64,000 bases of DNA from Pseudomonadota bacterium. Lineage in GTDB: Bacteria; Pseudomonadota; Alphaproteobacteria; Rhizobiales; Rhizobiaceae. How positions within the stretch are numbered: the stretch's first letter is position 1; every line of letters starts with the position of its first letter. This document shows positions 25,601-34,795 of the stretch, in pieces. The notes beneath the pieces are model-generated. The model worked only from the letters and a program-made list of their open reading frames with translations. It ran no database searches and was not told where the DNA came from. Location: contig JAEXYH010000001.1 of NCBI GenBank assembly GCA_023451735.1, forward strand, positions 1 through 64,000, written 5' to 3'. The position numbers were made by a program, and so were the translations under genes.

Positions 25601-27419
25601 AATCCGGCTGATCGCCGCCTTCGATCACCGCGATATCTTCATCGATCCTGCCCCCGATACCGAAAAGTCCTTCGCCGAGCGCAGCCGCATGTTCGCCCTG
25701 CCGCGGTCGAGCTGGCAGGACTACGATCGCAGCACGCTTTCGGATGGCGCGATGATCATTTCGCGCTCCGAAAAGTCGGTCAAGCTGACCAAGCAGGCGG
25801 CAGCTGCGATCGGACTCGACAAGACCACCGCCACCCCGTTCGAGATCATGACGGCGATCCTGAAAAGCGAAGCCGATCTTCTCTGGTTCGGCGGCATCGG
25901 AACCTATATCCGGGCTGCCGCCGAGACCGATACGGAAGTCGGCGATCGCGCCAATGATCCGATCCGTATCACAGCAAGCGAAGTGCGCGCCAAGGTGATC
26001 GGCGAGGGCGCCAATCTCGGCGTCACCCAGAAGGGCCGCATCGCTTACTCGCTTGCAGGCGGACGCTGCAATTCCGATGCGATCGACAATTCCGCAGGCG
26101 TCAATTCCTCCGACGTCGAGGTCAATATCAAGATCGCGCTCAACGCAGCCATGCAGGACGGCCGTCTGCCCCGCGACAAGCGCAACAAACTTCTGGCCTC
26201 GATGACCGATGAAGTTGCGGAGCTGGTGCTTCGCAACAACTATCTCCAACCTCTATCGATCTCACTTATCGAGCGAAGGGGTGTGACCAATCGAGAGCAG
26301 CTCTCCCGCCTGATGGCCGTGCTGGAAGGGCAGGGCAAGCTCAACCGCAAGGTCGAGACCCTCCCCGATGATGCCGAACTCGCGGAACGTTATGCGGCCG
26401 GTCGGCCGCTGACCCGACCCGAGATCGGTGTTCTGCTTTCCTATTCGAAGATCGTTCTCTTCGACGCCTTGCTGGAAAGCGCCATCCCGGATGATCCGTA
26501 TTTCGCGGCCATCCTCAAGGCGTACTTCCCTGCAAAGATGCAGAAGCCCTATGCCGGCGATATCGAAAACCATCGCCTGCATCGCGAAATCGTCGCAACC
26601 GCACTCGCGAATGAAGCAGTCAATCGTGGCGGTCCCGGCTTTGTGCAGATGATGAGCGACATGACCGGTGCAACCGCCGCGAATATCGTGAAAGCCGTTT
26701 TCCTTATCCGCGACGGCTTCGACCTGCCGCGTCTGTGGGCAGAAGTCGATGCACTGGATAACCGCATTCCAGGCAAAGCCCAGAACGATCTCCATGCGCA
26801 GATCAACCGCATCATCGTCATCGGTACCTACCTCGCTCTCCAGACGCAGATCAGTGCTGCACCCCTGACCGAAGCCGTTACAAGGCTCAAGGCTGCGATC
26901 AAGGGCTTGCATGGCGCCATGACGGAGGAGGTGATCGCCGAGACCGCACCGCTCGCGGCAGAGCTGGAAGCCCAAGGCGCACCTGCAAGCCTCATCGCCG
27001 ATATCCGTACGCTGTCGGCTCTTGTCATCGCTCCAGAGATCATGCTGATCGCCGACCGGACGGGCGAAAGCATGGCTCGTGCTGCGGAAAGCTATTTCAG
27101 CGTGACCAAAACCTTCCGCGTCAATCGCCTGATCGTTGCCGGCGAAAGGATCGGCACGTCCGATCACTACGAGAGCCTGGCGCTCTCCCGTGCTCTTCAG
27201 CAGCTCGCCTCCGCGCGGCGCGACATCGTCATCACGGCGCTCACGGAACACCGGAAGGACAAGAAGCCGGTGCAGGCCTGGATTACCGCAGACCGCGTGC
27301 GTGTGAACCGCATAGGAGCCGAACTGATGGCACTCAGCGAAAGCGGTGACCTCACCCTGCCGAAGATCTCCGTCGCGGCCGGCCTTCTCGGGGACCTGGC
27401 GCACGGACGACTGGCGTAG
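22659..27419 (+). CDS. gdhB: Large NAD-specific glutamate dehydrogenase (GDH180 class)
   Basis: Catabolic oxidative deamination of glutamate to 2-oxoglutarate and ammonium. The 1,586-residue protein matches the size of the about 180-kDa class. The N-terminal half holds ACT-like regulatory regions, and the catalytic domain starts near residue 780 with FGKVARGGLRWSDRGEDYR. The glycine- and lysine-rich KNAVIVPVGAKGGF lies near 820 and the NAD-domain segment GVGDMSGDVFGNGMLLSPK near 962. A helical C-terminal domain follows. AAGGGAG lies ahead of ATG 22659; a more upstream ATG is unsupported. The next gene begins 13 bases later. The symbol follows common usage for this class. Confidence 0.95.
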   Translation: MVWKNSPKRSKQMDGARSFASKAGKDFLDPAILFGRASDDDLTSYTPEMLGIAATHAATRLKAWNRVRADITVSQIPGVEPDGIPVWVLTVIDRNMPFLFDSIMGEVTASHRGIAMAVHPILTIEPGKEPVLRSNDEPTDPANQVSLIQIHIAQLTEEQANHLIERIRFILDQVHLAITDWSAMLDTLDGAAKQLLNAKPRKGADREEALAFLDWLRDDNFTFLGMREYIYSGKGSSATVERGKGRGLGTLSDPDVLVLRQGKDQVTTTPEILEFLDGPQFLIVAKANVKSVVHRRAYMDYIGVKRFDESGHVVGELRIVGLFTATAYTQSVREIPLLRTKVDGIDQHFGFDPYSHSGRILENTLESYPRDDLFQIDADLLAKFCEQIMELSERPRVRVLARIDHFDRFVSTIVYVPREDYNSLVREKVGAYLSQVFEGHVSAYYPAFPEGGVARVHFIIGRRGGKTPRIAQAKLEEAIRLIATPWEEQFSLLAENGLRLSVTKAFQEAFTPEETFADLPDIAACASGETIRIEFYKRPTDEANSVSLKIFHGDHHLSLSRRVPLLENLGFRVVSEQTFEIHVGPDAKLIVLHDMELQLREGREIDLEQEGPLLEEAFLLAFEGLVDNDGFNRLVLLAGLSARETTVLRAYARYLRQTGIVYSQTYIADTLVKYPEAAATIFKLFQTSFEPDLAEKARTKKLVQLHGAMEISLSSVPSLDEDRTLRRFVNAIDSTLRTNYFQRNENGAPKRMLAFKFDPELLDGLPQPRPFREMFVYGTEVEGVHLRFGKVARGGLRWSDRGEDYRTEVLGLVKAQQVKNAVIVPVGAKGGFFPKMLPVGGSRDEIFNVGKEAYKTYIRTLLSITDNIVEGEIVGPDETIRIDGDDPYFVVAADKGTATFSDTANGLAQEAGFWLDDAFASGGSAGYDHKKMGITARGAWEAVKRHFREMDIDIQTTPFDVIGVGDMSGDVFGNGMLLSPKIRLIAAFDHRDIFIDPAPDTEKSFAERSRMFALPRSSWQDYDRSTLSDGAMIISRSEKSVKLTKQAAAAIGLDKTTATPFEIMTAILKSEADLLWFGGIGTYIRAAAETDTEVGDRANDPIRITASEVRAKVIGEGANLGVTQKGRIAYSLAGGRCNSDAIDNSAGVNSSDVEVNIKIALNAAMQDGRLPRDKRNKLLASMTDEVAELVLRNNYLQPLSISLIERRGVTNREQLSRLMAVLEGQGKLNRKVETLPDDAELAERYAAGRPLTRPEIGVLLSYSKIVLFDALLESAIPDDPYFAAILKAYFPAKMQKPYAGDIENHRLHREIVATALANEAVNRGGPGFVQMMSDMTGATAANIVKAVFLIRDGFDLPRLWAEVDALDNRIPGKAQNDLHAQINRIIVIGTYLALQTQISAAPLTEAVTRLKAAIKGLHGAMTEEVIAETAPLAAELEAQGAPASLIADIRTLSALVIAPEIMLIADRTGESMARAAESYFSVTKTFRVNRLIVAGERIGTSDHYESLALSRALQQLASARRDIVITALTEHRKDKKPVQAWITADRVRVNRIGAELMALSESGDLTLPKISVAAGLLGDLAHGRLA

Positions 27420-27432
27420 AGCGAGGTACCGG

Positions 27433-28812
27433 ATGGGAGGTCACGACATCGATGAAGCGCCGGCGAAGACGAGCCGGCGCGGTATCTGGGGCTGGATGCT
27501 GTTCGACTGGGCGGCGCAACCCTTTTTCACCGTCGTCACGACCTTCATCTTCGGCCCCTATTTCGTCGCGCGGCTGACCGAGGACCCGATCTCGGCCCAG
27601 GCGGCATGGAGCAACATGGCAACGATCTCTTCGATCGTCATCGCCATCCTGTCGCCTATCCTCGGCTCGATTGCCGATCAGTCCGGCGCCCGCAAACCGT
27701 GGATCGCCAGCTTTGCCGTCATGAAGATCGCAAGCCTGCTGATGTTGTGGTTCGCTGCGCCCGGCTCGCCTTTGATCCTGCCGATCACCTTCATGATCCT
27801 GGCCTCGATCGCGGCGGAATTTTCCATCGTCTTCAACGATTCCATGATGCCGCGCCTCGTCTCCCGCGATGAGGTTGGCAGAATTTCGAACATCGCCTGG
27901 GGTCTGGGTTATCTCGGCGGCATGATCGTGCTGATCGCCGTCGTAACGCTGCTCGCCGCAAATCCCGAAACCGGCCTGACCCTGATCGGCATCCCCCCGC
28001 TTTTCGGCCTGGATCCGGCGCTCGGCGAGGATGCCCGCATCACCGGCCCGATCGCGGCTTTGTGGTATCTCGTTTTCATAGTGCCAATGTTTCTCTTCAC
28101 ACCGGACGTGAAGAAGGGATTGCCGCTCGGCGCTGCGGTCCGCTCCGGGTTTCGGGAGCTCGGCAGCACCCTGCAGGAACTGAAGCAGCGGCGAGGCCTA
28201 ACAAAATTCCTGATCGCCCGCATGCTCTATCAGGACGGCGTCAATGGCCTGCTGATCCTCGGCGGCACGTTTGCTGCCGGCATGTTTGGCTGGGTGACGA
28301 TCGAGATCGGAATATACGGCATCATCCTGAATGTCGTCGCGATCTTCGGCTGCATCGCCGCCGGTCTGCTGGACCGGGCACTCGGCTCCAAAACCGTGAT
28401 AATCACAAGCCTGATCCTACTGCTTATCGCAACGATCGGGATCGTCTCCACCCGCCCGGACTCGGTCCTGTTCGGCCTGATACCGCTTTCGGAAATAGAC
28501 AGCGGCGGTTGGTTCGGCACCGCGGCGGAAAAAGCCTATATTCTGTTCGGCCTGTTGATCGGCATCGCCTTCGGCCCGGTCCAGGCCTCGTCACGATCCT
28601 ATCTCGCGCGCTCTATCAGTCTTTCGGAAAGCGGCCGCTATTTCGGCCTCTACGCGCTGTCGGGACGGGCGACGAGTTTCCTTGCCACCCTGTCCTTTTC
28701 GATCGTCACCTATACGAGCGGTTCAGCTCATCTCGGTATGGCAATGCTGGTCGTCTTTCTGGCGGCCGGACTGGTTCTGTTGATGAGGACACCCTATCCG
28801 GCCGAAAGATAA
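27433..28812 (+). CDS. MFS transporter, UMF1/Atg22-like family
   Basis: A 459-residue inner-membrane protein with about 12 hydrophobic segments and the family marker GWMLFDWAAQPFFT near residue 20, typical of the BtlA/Atg22 (UMF1) branch. Further signatures are the loop SIADQSGARKPWI near residue 80 and the segment FGPVQASSRSYLARSISL near residue 383. Fungal Atg22 exports amino acids from the vacuole; bacterial substrates are mostly unknown. GAGG precedes ATG 27433. It lies 13 bases after the glutamate dehydrogenase gene, so the two are probably co-transcribed and a role with amino acids is plausible. Confidence 0.88.
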   Translation: MGGHDIDEAPAKTSRRGIWGWMLFDWAAQPFFTVVTTFIFGPYFVARLTEDPISAQAAWSNMATISSIVIAILSPILGSIADQSGARKPWIASFAVMKIASLLMLWFAAPGSPLILPITFMILASIAAEFSIVFNDSMMPRLVSRDEVGRISNIAWGLGYLGGMIVLIAVVTLLAANPETGLTLIGIPPLFGLDPALGEDARITGPIAALWYLVFIVPMFLFTPDVKKGLPLGAAVRSGFRELGSTLQELKQRRGLTKFLIARMLYQDGVNGLLILGGTFAAGMFGWVTIEIGIYGIILNVVAIFGCIAAGLLDRALGSKTVIITSLILLLIATIGIVSTRPDSVLFGLIPLSEIDSGGWFGTAAEKAYILFGLLIGIAFGPVQASSRSYLARSISLSESGRYFGLYALSGRATSFLATLSFSIVTYTSGSAHLGMAMLVVFLAAGLVLLMRTPYPAER

Positions 28813-28830
28813 TATGTGACTCCGGCTAAA

Positions 28831-30447
28831 TTAGTGCCGGAAGTGACGCATGCCGGTGAAGACCATGGCAACGTTATGCTCGTCGGCAGCGGCGATCACC
28901 TCTGCATCGCGCATAGAGCCGCCCGGCTGGATCACGGCCGTCGCACCGGCCGCAATCGCAGAAAGCAGACCGTCAGCGAACGGGAAGAAGGCTTCCGAAG
29001 CAACCGCCGAACCCTTGGTCATCGGCTCGGCCCAACCCATGGCATTGGCGGCATCCTGCGCCTTGAGGCCTGCGATACGGGCGGAATCGATACGGCTCAT
29101 CTGGCCGGCGCCGATACCCGCCGTCTGGCCTTCCTTCGCATAGACGATGGCATTCGACTTCACATGCTTGGCCACCTTGTAGGCGAATTTCAGATCTTCC
29201 AGCTCGGTTGCCGTCGGCGCGCGCTTGGTGACGACCTTGAGATCGACATCCTCGATCACGCCACTGTCGCGACTCTGGACCAGAAGGCCGCCGGCAACCG
29301 TCTTGGCGGTAATACCGCGCGACCGCGGGTCAGGCAGGCCGCCGGTAACCAGCAGGCGCAGGTTCGGCTTCTTGGCAATGATCGCCTTGGCTTCCTCGGA
29401 AACCTGCGGAGCAATGATGACCTCGGTGAACAGCTTGACGATCTCTTCCGCCGTTTCACCATCGAGAAGCTGGTTCAGCGCAATGATGCCGCCGAAGGCG
29501 GAGGTGCTGTCGCAGGCCAGCGCCCGCAGATAAGCGTCCTTCAGCGTAGAGCCGGTGGCGACGCCGCACGGATTGGCATGCTTGATGATCGCGCAGGCCG
29601 GACCCTGTTCGGCTGAAAACTCACCGATCAACTCGAAGGCGCCATCCGTGTCGTTGATGTTGTTGTAGGAGAGCTGCTTGCCCTGCAGCAGCGTGGCGGT
29701 CGCAACGCCGGGACGGTTTTCACCCGTCACATAAAAACCGGCGCTCTGGTGCGGGTTTTCGCCATAACGCATGGCCTCCTTCAGCACGCCGCCGATCGTG
29801 CGATAAGCCGGCGTCTCGATTTCAAGCGCTTCGGCAAACCAGTTGGAGATCGCCGTGTCATAGGCTGCCGTACGGGCATAGGCCTTGGCGGCAAGCCTCT
29901 GGCGGAAAGCATATTCCGTCTCGCCGCCATTGGCCTTGAGGGCCTCGATCAACGGCGCATAGTCAGCCGGATCGGTGACGATCGCAACATAGGCATGGTT
30001 CTTGGCTGAAGCACGGATCATTGCCGGCCCGCCGATGTCGATATTCTCGACCGTCGTCGGATAGTCGCCCCCAGCGGCACGTACTTCCTCGAACGGATAG
30101 AGATTGATAACGGCAAGATCGATGCCCTCGATGCCGTGCTGCTTCATCGCAGCGACATGTTCTTCGTCGTCGCGGATCGAAAGAAGCCCGCCATGGACGT
30201 TCGGATGCAGCGTCTTGACGCGGCCATCCATGATTTCCGGAAAGCCTGTCACTTCGGAGACGTCAGTGACGGCAAGGCCGGCTGCAGCGATAGCCTTGTG
30301 TGTGCCGCCGGTCGACAGCAGCCTGACGCCCTGTTCGGTGAGCGCCTTGGCCAGTTCGATGATACCGGCCTTGTCCGACACGGACAGCAAAGCGGTGCGG
30401 ATTTTCACGCGATCGGGAGCGGGGATTTTTTTGGAAGCAACGGCCAT
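28831..30447 (-). CDS. purH: Bifunctional purine biosynthesis protein PurH
   Basis: Last two steps of IMP synthesis. The N-terminal IMP cyclohydrolase (MGS-like) domain starts TALLSVSDKAGIIELAKAL at residue 19 and has KTLHPNVHGGLLS near residue 80. The C-terminal AICAR transformylase domain has LQGKQLSYNNINDTDGA and KHANPCGVATG. QPGGSMRDAEVIAAADEHNV lies near the end. The 538-residue length is normal. It is the last gene of an rsmB-heparinase-purH run, 83 bases after the preceding stop. A weak hairpin (28821-28841) covers its stop codon. Confidence 0.97.
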   Translation of the reverse strand: MAVASKKIPAPDRVKIRTALLSVSDKAGIIELAKALTEQGVRLLSTGGTHKAIAAAGLAVTDVSEVTGFPEIMDGRVKTLHPNVHGGLLSIRDDEEHVAAMKQHGIEGIDLAVINLYPFEEVRAAGGDYPTTVENIDIGGPAMIRASAKNHAYVAIVTDPADYAPLIEALKANGGETEYAFRQRLAAKAYARTAAYDTAISNWFAEALEIETPAYRTIGGVLKEAMRYGENPHQSAGFYVTGENRPGVATATLLQGKQLSYNNINDTDGAFELIGEFSAEQGPACAIIKHANPCGVATGSTLKDAYLRALACDSTSAFGGIIALNQLLDGETAEEIVKLFTEVIIAPQVSEEAKAIIAKKPNLRLLVTGGLPDPRSRGITAKTVAGGLLVQSRDSGVIEDVDLKVVTKRAPTATELEDLKFAYKVAKHVKSNAIVYAKEGQTAGIGAGQMSRIDSARIAGLKAQDAANAMGWAEPMTKGSAVASEAFFPFADGLLSAIAAGATAVIQPGGSMRDAEVIAAADEHNVAMVFTGMRHFRH

Positions 30448-30530
30448 CGGTCTCTCCTGAAAGAGCTTGCCACAGAGGGGCGGGAAGGGGATGGGCCGCG
30501 GTTAGCACAGCTGGCGCCAAGAGGAAACGC

Positions 30531-32213
30531 CTATTCGCTTCGTCGCAGCATCCAGCGAATTTCTCGCAAGCCCGAAACAGGCGCCTCGATCGCCAATTGC
30601 TGGCTCGGCCGCATGCCGGAAACATCGGCGAAGTAGAGATCCTCGTCGATCAGCAAAGTGAGACCGGGTGCCGCAAAAATCCATGTCTCGCCATCCGGCG
30701 CGCGCAACACTGTGCTCTCGCCATCTCGGCGCGCCAAGTGGATCGCCGGGTGGATGTGAAAGCGCACGACGGCTGTGAGGCTATGCTCGTCATTATCTTC
30801 CCGGGGAATAAGCCGATCACATGCTTTGATCTTGTCGCCCGCCGCGCTGAGCGCGATTTCGCGCTCATGGGTATATCCAAAGGTTTCGACATAGCCGTTG
30901 TGCCGGGCGCGCAGCCAGTCGTTGCCGTGTTTATCATCCCACCGTTCGACATCGATCTCCGAAACGCCGGGCATGAGGATGGAACCTGCGAAAGCGGAAC
31001 TGATGACCCTGCTGGAAGATGTTTCCTCGATGATGACCGTTGAATGCGCCGCGGAGGAACGAGCAAGATGCTTATAGAAGCGGTTCGCAAACTTAGGCGA
31101 TCCGGAATTGACAATGAAGCGATTGCGACCCGATGACATCTCGAACGACAGGCAACCGGCATGTGCGCCTTGGGATGTCTTGATCGAATTCGGGCATCCC
31201 GTATCGACGATGATGACGGTATTGCCCGCAGAAAGTCGCTGGTATTCCATTTGTGGCAGCGCCTTGAAAGGCTTGCCGGCAGATTCGTCATAGCGCAACA
31301 CCGACATCAGTTCGCTGGCTGAAGTTGCGCCCGCGCCATTGAACAATGCCAGATCGCCGTCCTGATGGCGAAAGAAACGCAGGGCTGGATACATGCGATC
31401 CACCGCAGGGATAAGCTTCGGCGGGAGATCGTGGCCCAGATTTATATAGGTTTGACGCAGTGGCAGAAGATCGATCAGGATATCGAGAATGGCGCGTGGG
31501 TTTCGCGAAACATGACCGCCGTCGGCCAGAATCTGGCGATCGAGCTCCCGGTCCAGAAGCATGGCTTCTTTTTTGATTCCCGTCACACGCGTCGGCAGAG
31601 AAAGGGACGCCATCGCGAGCGCTGTCCTGACCCTGAGCCGGCTTTCGGCATCGGGACAGCTGCCGGCAATCTTCCGGAGATAGCTGATTTGATAGGCGAG
31701 GATTTTCATGAAACGACGATAAAAACCCGCCTCCGCCGCGTGGAGAATGATCGTCGAGTGAGATAACCACGCGATCACGCGTGTCGCTACGACATTCGGT
31801 TCCCATCCTATGCCTCGGCGGCGGCGGCCATGGATATTGATCCAATCCGAAACAATATGCCTTGCATGCGCGCAGCCGGCTTCCGTCTTGTCTGCCCGGA
31901 TATGCCGGAGCCATCCGAAGCCATGCAGACGCTCGGCAAAGGCTCGCGACGGCAATTCCAGTTCGAACGGCGAATCCCCAAATGTTTCGAGAACCCTCCC
32001 TGCCAAAGGAAAACGTCCATCGAAAATCTCATGGGCAATGAAGGGATCTGCAGGCCGCAAGTCCGTTGGGGCAACGATCAAACGCTCTGGGACGGAAGAG
32101 AAAGGAGCAGACAGGGCCACGCGATAGGGCGCGATGCGAAGGCGCAAACGCCGCCGCATTTCCTTCATACCGGAAGCCAGAAGCCTTCGGCGATCGGCGA
32201 GCCGCATGGTCAC
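30531..32213 (-). CDS. Heparinase II/III family protein
   Basis: A 560-residue protein of the heparinase II/III-like polysaccharide-lyase family. The N-terminal alpha-helical part has WLRHIRADKTEAGCAHAR near residue 100 and the WEPNVVATRVIAWLSHS segment near 137. The C-terminal beta-rich part has the FALRSSAAHST-type strand, here ARSSAAHSTVIIEE, with the conserved histidine. No signal peptide is present, which is odd for a lyase of external polysaccharide. The start is GTG 32213, with GGAG eight bases ahead; ATG 32207 is possible. It sits between rsmB and purH. The substrate is unknown. Confidence 0.85.
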   Translation of the reverse strand: MTMRLADRRRLLASGMKEMRRRLRLRIAPYRVALSAPFSSVPERLIVAPTDLRPADPFIAHEIFDGRFPLAGRVLETFGDSPFELELPSRAFAERLHGFGWLRHIRADKTEAGCAHARHIVSDWINIHGRRRRGIGWEPNVVATRVIAWLSHSTIILHAAEAGFYRRFMKILAYQISYLRKIAGSCPDAESRLRVRTALAMASLSLPTRVTGIKKEAMLLDRELDRQILADGGHVSRNPRAILDILIDLLPLRQTYINLGHDLPPKLIPAVDRMYPALRFFRHQDGDLALFNGAGATSASELMSVLRYDESAGKPFKALPQMEYQRLSAGNTVIIVDTGCPNSIKTSQGAHAGCLSFEMSSGRNRFIVNSGSPKFANRFYKHLARSSAAHSTVIIEETSSSRVISSAFAGSILMPGVSEIDVERWDDKHGNDWLRARHNGYVETFGYTHEREIALSAAGDKIKACDRLIPREDNDEHSLTAVVRFHIHPAIHLARRDGESTVLRAPDGETWIFAAPGLTLLIDEDLYFADVSGMRPSQQLAIEAPVSGLREIRWMLRRSE

Positions 32214-32304
32214 TCTGGTTTCTCCGCCGGAATGGCTGTCGCTAGATCAGCTGAATCAATTTTAGATGGATGGCAAGTATGCTGCCGGTATGGTGAACAA
32301 AATC

Positions 32305-33696
32305 TTACCTGACACGCAGCACGCTGGCAAAGAAACCATCCATGCCACCGGCAAAACCGTCCGAAGGCGGAATCATAGCCGGCGTCGTCCTGAAATCGCC
32401 TTGAGCCGTGATCGCATGTTCAAGCCCGAGCCAGTGTGTCGGATCGACCGGCACACGCTCGACGGATGGAGTATCGGCCAGAACCCGTTCGATCAGTTCC
32501 TCGCCTTCGATCGGGTCCAGCGAGCAGTTCGAGAAAACGATCACGCCGCCGCTTTTCACCAGCGTTATTGCATGGCGCAGCATCTTTTCCTGCAGCGCGG
32601 CCAGCTTCTCGATATCCTGCATGCCCTTGGTCCAGAGCACGTCCGGATGCCTGCGCGTCGTGCCGGTGGACGAGCAGGGTGCATCGAGAAGCACGCCGTC
32701 AAGCTTCTCGTCAGGCGAATATTTGAAAAGATCCCCGCCAACCAGCTCGGCCGTCATGCCGAGACGGGCAAGATTTTCCGTCAGTCGCGCAAGTCGGTTG
32801 GACGACTGTTCCACGGCCGTTACCGTGGCACCGGCCGCAATCAGTTGGGCGGTCTTGCCTCCCGGCGCAGCGCAGAGATCCGCGACATGCTTGCCCTTGA
32901 GATCCCCGAACAGCTTGGCGGGAATACTGGCCGCAACATCCTGCACCCACCATTCGCCCTGATCGAAACCTTCGAGCCCGGTAACGGATCCCTCGAATTG
33001 TCCGAGACGAATACTTCCAGTCGGCAAGATTCTGCCGCCGAGCTTTTCGGCCCATGCCTGTGGGTTGCTCTTGACCGTCAGATCAATCGACGGCGGTGTA
33101 AGCTGAGCCTCTGCGATCCGCTCGGCCTCTGCTTCGCCATAGGCACTGACGAGCCGCTTGCGGAACCAGTCCGGCACCGGAGAAACGGATGCAGTGGCGG
33201 CCAGAACCTCGTCCTTTTCCCGCACCAGCCGGCGGAGGACCGCGTTGACGAGCTTGGCGAAACGGCGATTGCGCGGATCGCGATTGGCCTGCTCGACGGC
33301 AAGGTCGACAGCCGCATGAGAGGGCACGTCGAGATGCAGTATCTGCGCAGCAGCGACGATCAGCACATGCTGGAGCGCGCGTGCACCTTCCGGTAGCGGC
33401 GTCTCGATCAGCGAGGCAATCGCTGCCTCAAGCCGCGGCAAGTGGCGAAGAGCAGTGGTGAGAATGGCGCGCGTCAGAGCGCGATCGGCATCGTTCAGAG
33501 CCTTGTAGGCCGGGTTGCCGTGGGTCAGGTCCAGCATGCCGTCAAGCGACGTCTTTCGGTCGACCGCTGCGGCGAGCAGTTTCGCAGCGGTGGCCCTTAC
33601 TTCAAACCCGGGTTTTCTCGGCTCAGTACCTGCACGATCAGGTGCCGGCTTCCTGGGCGAGTGTTTATGAGGTTTCTTGTTTTTCTGCTCGTTCAA
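32305..33696 (-). CDS. rsmB: 16S rRNA (cytosine-5)-methyltransferase, RsmB-type
   Basis: Methylates C967-type cytosine in 16S rRNA. The 463-residue protein has a lysine- and proline-rich N-terminus, then a NusB-like RNA-binding domain (about 35-165). The Rossmann methyltransferase has motif I ADLCAAPGGKT at 272-282. DAPCSSTG (Cys341, release) and SNCSLDPIEGEE (Cys391, nucleophile) are the two catalytic cysteines. The start overlaps the htpX stop by four bases. It heads toward the heparinase-like gene and purH. Assignment among RsmB-type proteins is by domain order. Confidence 0.93.
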   Translation of the reverse strand: MNEQKNKKPHKHSPRKPAPDRAGTEPRKPGFEVRATAAKLLAAAVDRKTSLDGMLDLTHGNPAYKALNDADRALTRAILTTALRHLPRLEAAIASLIETPLPEGARALQHVLIVAAAQILHLDVPSHAAVDLAVEQANRDPRNRRFAKLVNAVLRRLVREKDEVLAATASVSPVPDWFRKRLVSAYGEAEAERIAEAQLTPPSIDLTVKSNPQAWAEKLGGRILPTGSIRLGQFEGSVTGLEGFDQGEWWVQDVAASIPAKLFGDLKGKHVADLCAAPGGKTAQLIAAGATVTAVEQSSNRLARLTENLARLGMTAELVGGDLFKYSPDEKLDGVLLDAPCSSTGTTRRHPDVLWTKGMQDIEKLAALQEKMLRHAITLVKSGGVIVFSNCSLDPIEGEELIERVLADTPSVERVPVDPTHWLGLEHAITAQGDFRTTPAMIPPSDGFAGGMDGFFASVLRVR

Positions 33697-34670
33697 GACC
33701 AGGGACCTTTGCGCGGTTCATCCGATCCGCGGCCCCAGGGATTGTTTGCGCCGGTATTCGGCACAGAGCGCGCGGTGCGCTGCGATCTATCAGCCGAAGA
33801 CGGCCGCGTCGAGCCACCACCGCGAAACTCGCCAGCCATCTGCTGAAGCGCCGCGATCCGGTTTTCCGTATTAGGGTGCGTCGAGAACAGGTTATCCATG
33901 CGCTCGCCGGAGAGTGGATTGATGATGAACATATGGGCGGTTGCCGGATTACGCTCGGCATCATGGTTGGGAATGGCATGAGCAGCACCTGCGATCTTGG
34001 CAAGCGCCGAGGCCAGCCACATCGGGTTGCCGCAGATTTCCGCGCCACGGCGGTCTGCCGAATATTCACGGGTACGGCTAATCGCCATCTGCACCAGCAT
34101 TGCGGCGAGCGGCGCCACGATCATCGCCACCAATACGCCGATGAAACCGAGCGGGTTGCTGTTGTTCTCGCGATTACCGCCGAAGAAGAAAGCAAAATTG
34201 CCGAGCATGGAAATCGCACCGGCAAGCGTCGCCGTGATCGTCATCGTCAGCGTATCGCGGTTCTGCACATGCGCCAACTCATGGGCCATCACTCCCGCGA
34301 CTTCCTCGTGGGTGAGCCGCTGCAGAAGGCCGGTCGAAGCCGCGACAGCGGAGTTTTCCGGGTTGCGGCCTGTCGCAAAGGCATTCGGCTGGGGGTTGTC
34401 GTAAATATAGACTTTCGGCATCGGCAATCCGGCATTGGCCGAAAGATCGCGGATCATCCGGTAGAATTCCGGCGCCGTACGCTCGTCCACTTCCTGGGCA
34501 TGATAGGCACGAAGCACCATCTTGTCCGAATTCCAGTAGGAAAACAGGTTCATGCCAGCGGCGATCACCAGCGCGATCATCATACCGCCCTTGCCGCCGA
34601 TCAGAAATCCGACCCCCATGAACAGGGCGGTCATGAAGGCCAGAAGCATGGCGGTGCGCATCACATTCAT
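33693..34670 (-). CDS. htpX: Membrane zinc metalloprotease HtpX
   Basis: Inner-membrane M48 protease involved in quality control of membrane proteins. The 325-residue protein begins MNVMRTAMLLAFMTALFMG; two N-terminal membrane segments span about 6-45. The zinc site is HELAHVQNRD at 130-139, with two further hydrophobic segments after it and a glycine/serine-rich C-terminal tail. ATG 34670 is chosen because GGAGAG lies eight bases ahead; 34676 is too close to the site and 34712 unsupported. It is translationally coupled to rsmB. Confidence 0.95.
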   Translation of the reverse strand: MNVMRTAMLLAFMTALFMGVGFLIGGKGGMMIALVIAAGMNLFSYWNSDKMVLRAYHAQEVDERTAPEFYRMIRDLSANAGLPMPKVYIYDNPQPNAFATGRNPENSAVAASTGLLQRLTHEEVAGVMAHELAHVQNRDTLTMTITATLAGAISMLGNFAFFFGGNRENNSNPLGFIGVLVAMIVAPLAAMLVQMAISRTREYSADRRGAEICGNPMWLASALAKIAGAAHAIPNHDAERNPATAHMFIINPLSGERMDNLFSTHPNTENRIAALQQMAGEFRGGGSTRPSSADRSQRTARSVPNTGANNPWGRGSDEPRKGPWS

Positions 34671-34795
34671 CGTCATCTCTCCGTTGCCGATTTCATCCCT
34701 TAAGCGATCCAAAACATAGCCAAGGGTTTTCTAGCGGTTGTGAACGCCCTATCATGTGGTCAATTCGACCTGATTTTTCAATAAACCTTGCGGTG

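Noticed and set aside
23925..26249. Reverse-strand open frame of 774 codons
   Set aside because: It is antisense to the glutamate dehydrogenase gene, whose protein sequence is clearly recognisable. No motif is seen in the antisense product.
28821..28841. TCCGGC/GCCGGA hairpin at the end of purH
   Set aside because: Short stem overlapping the stop codon without a T tract. It is too weak to call a terminator.
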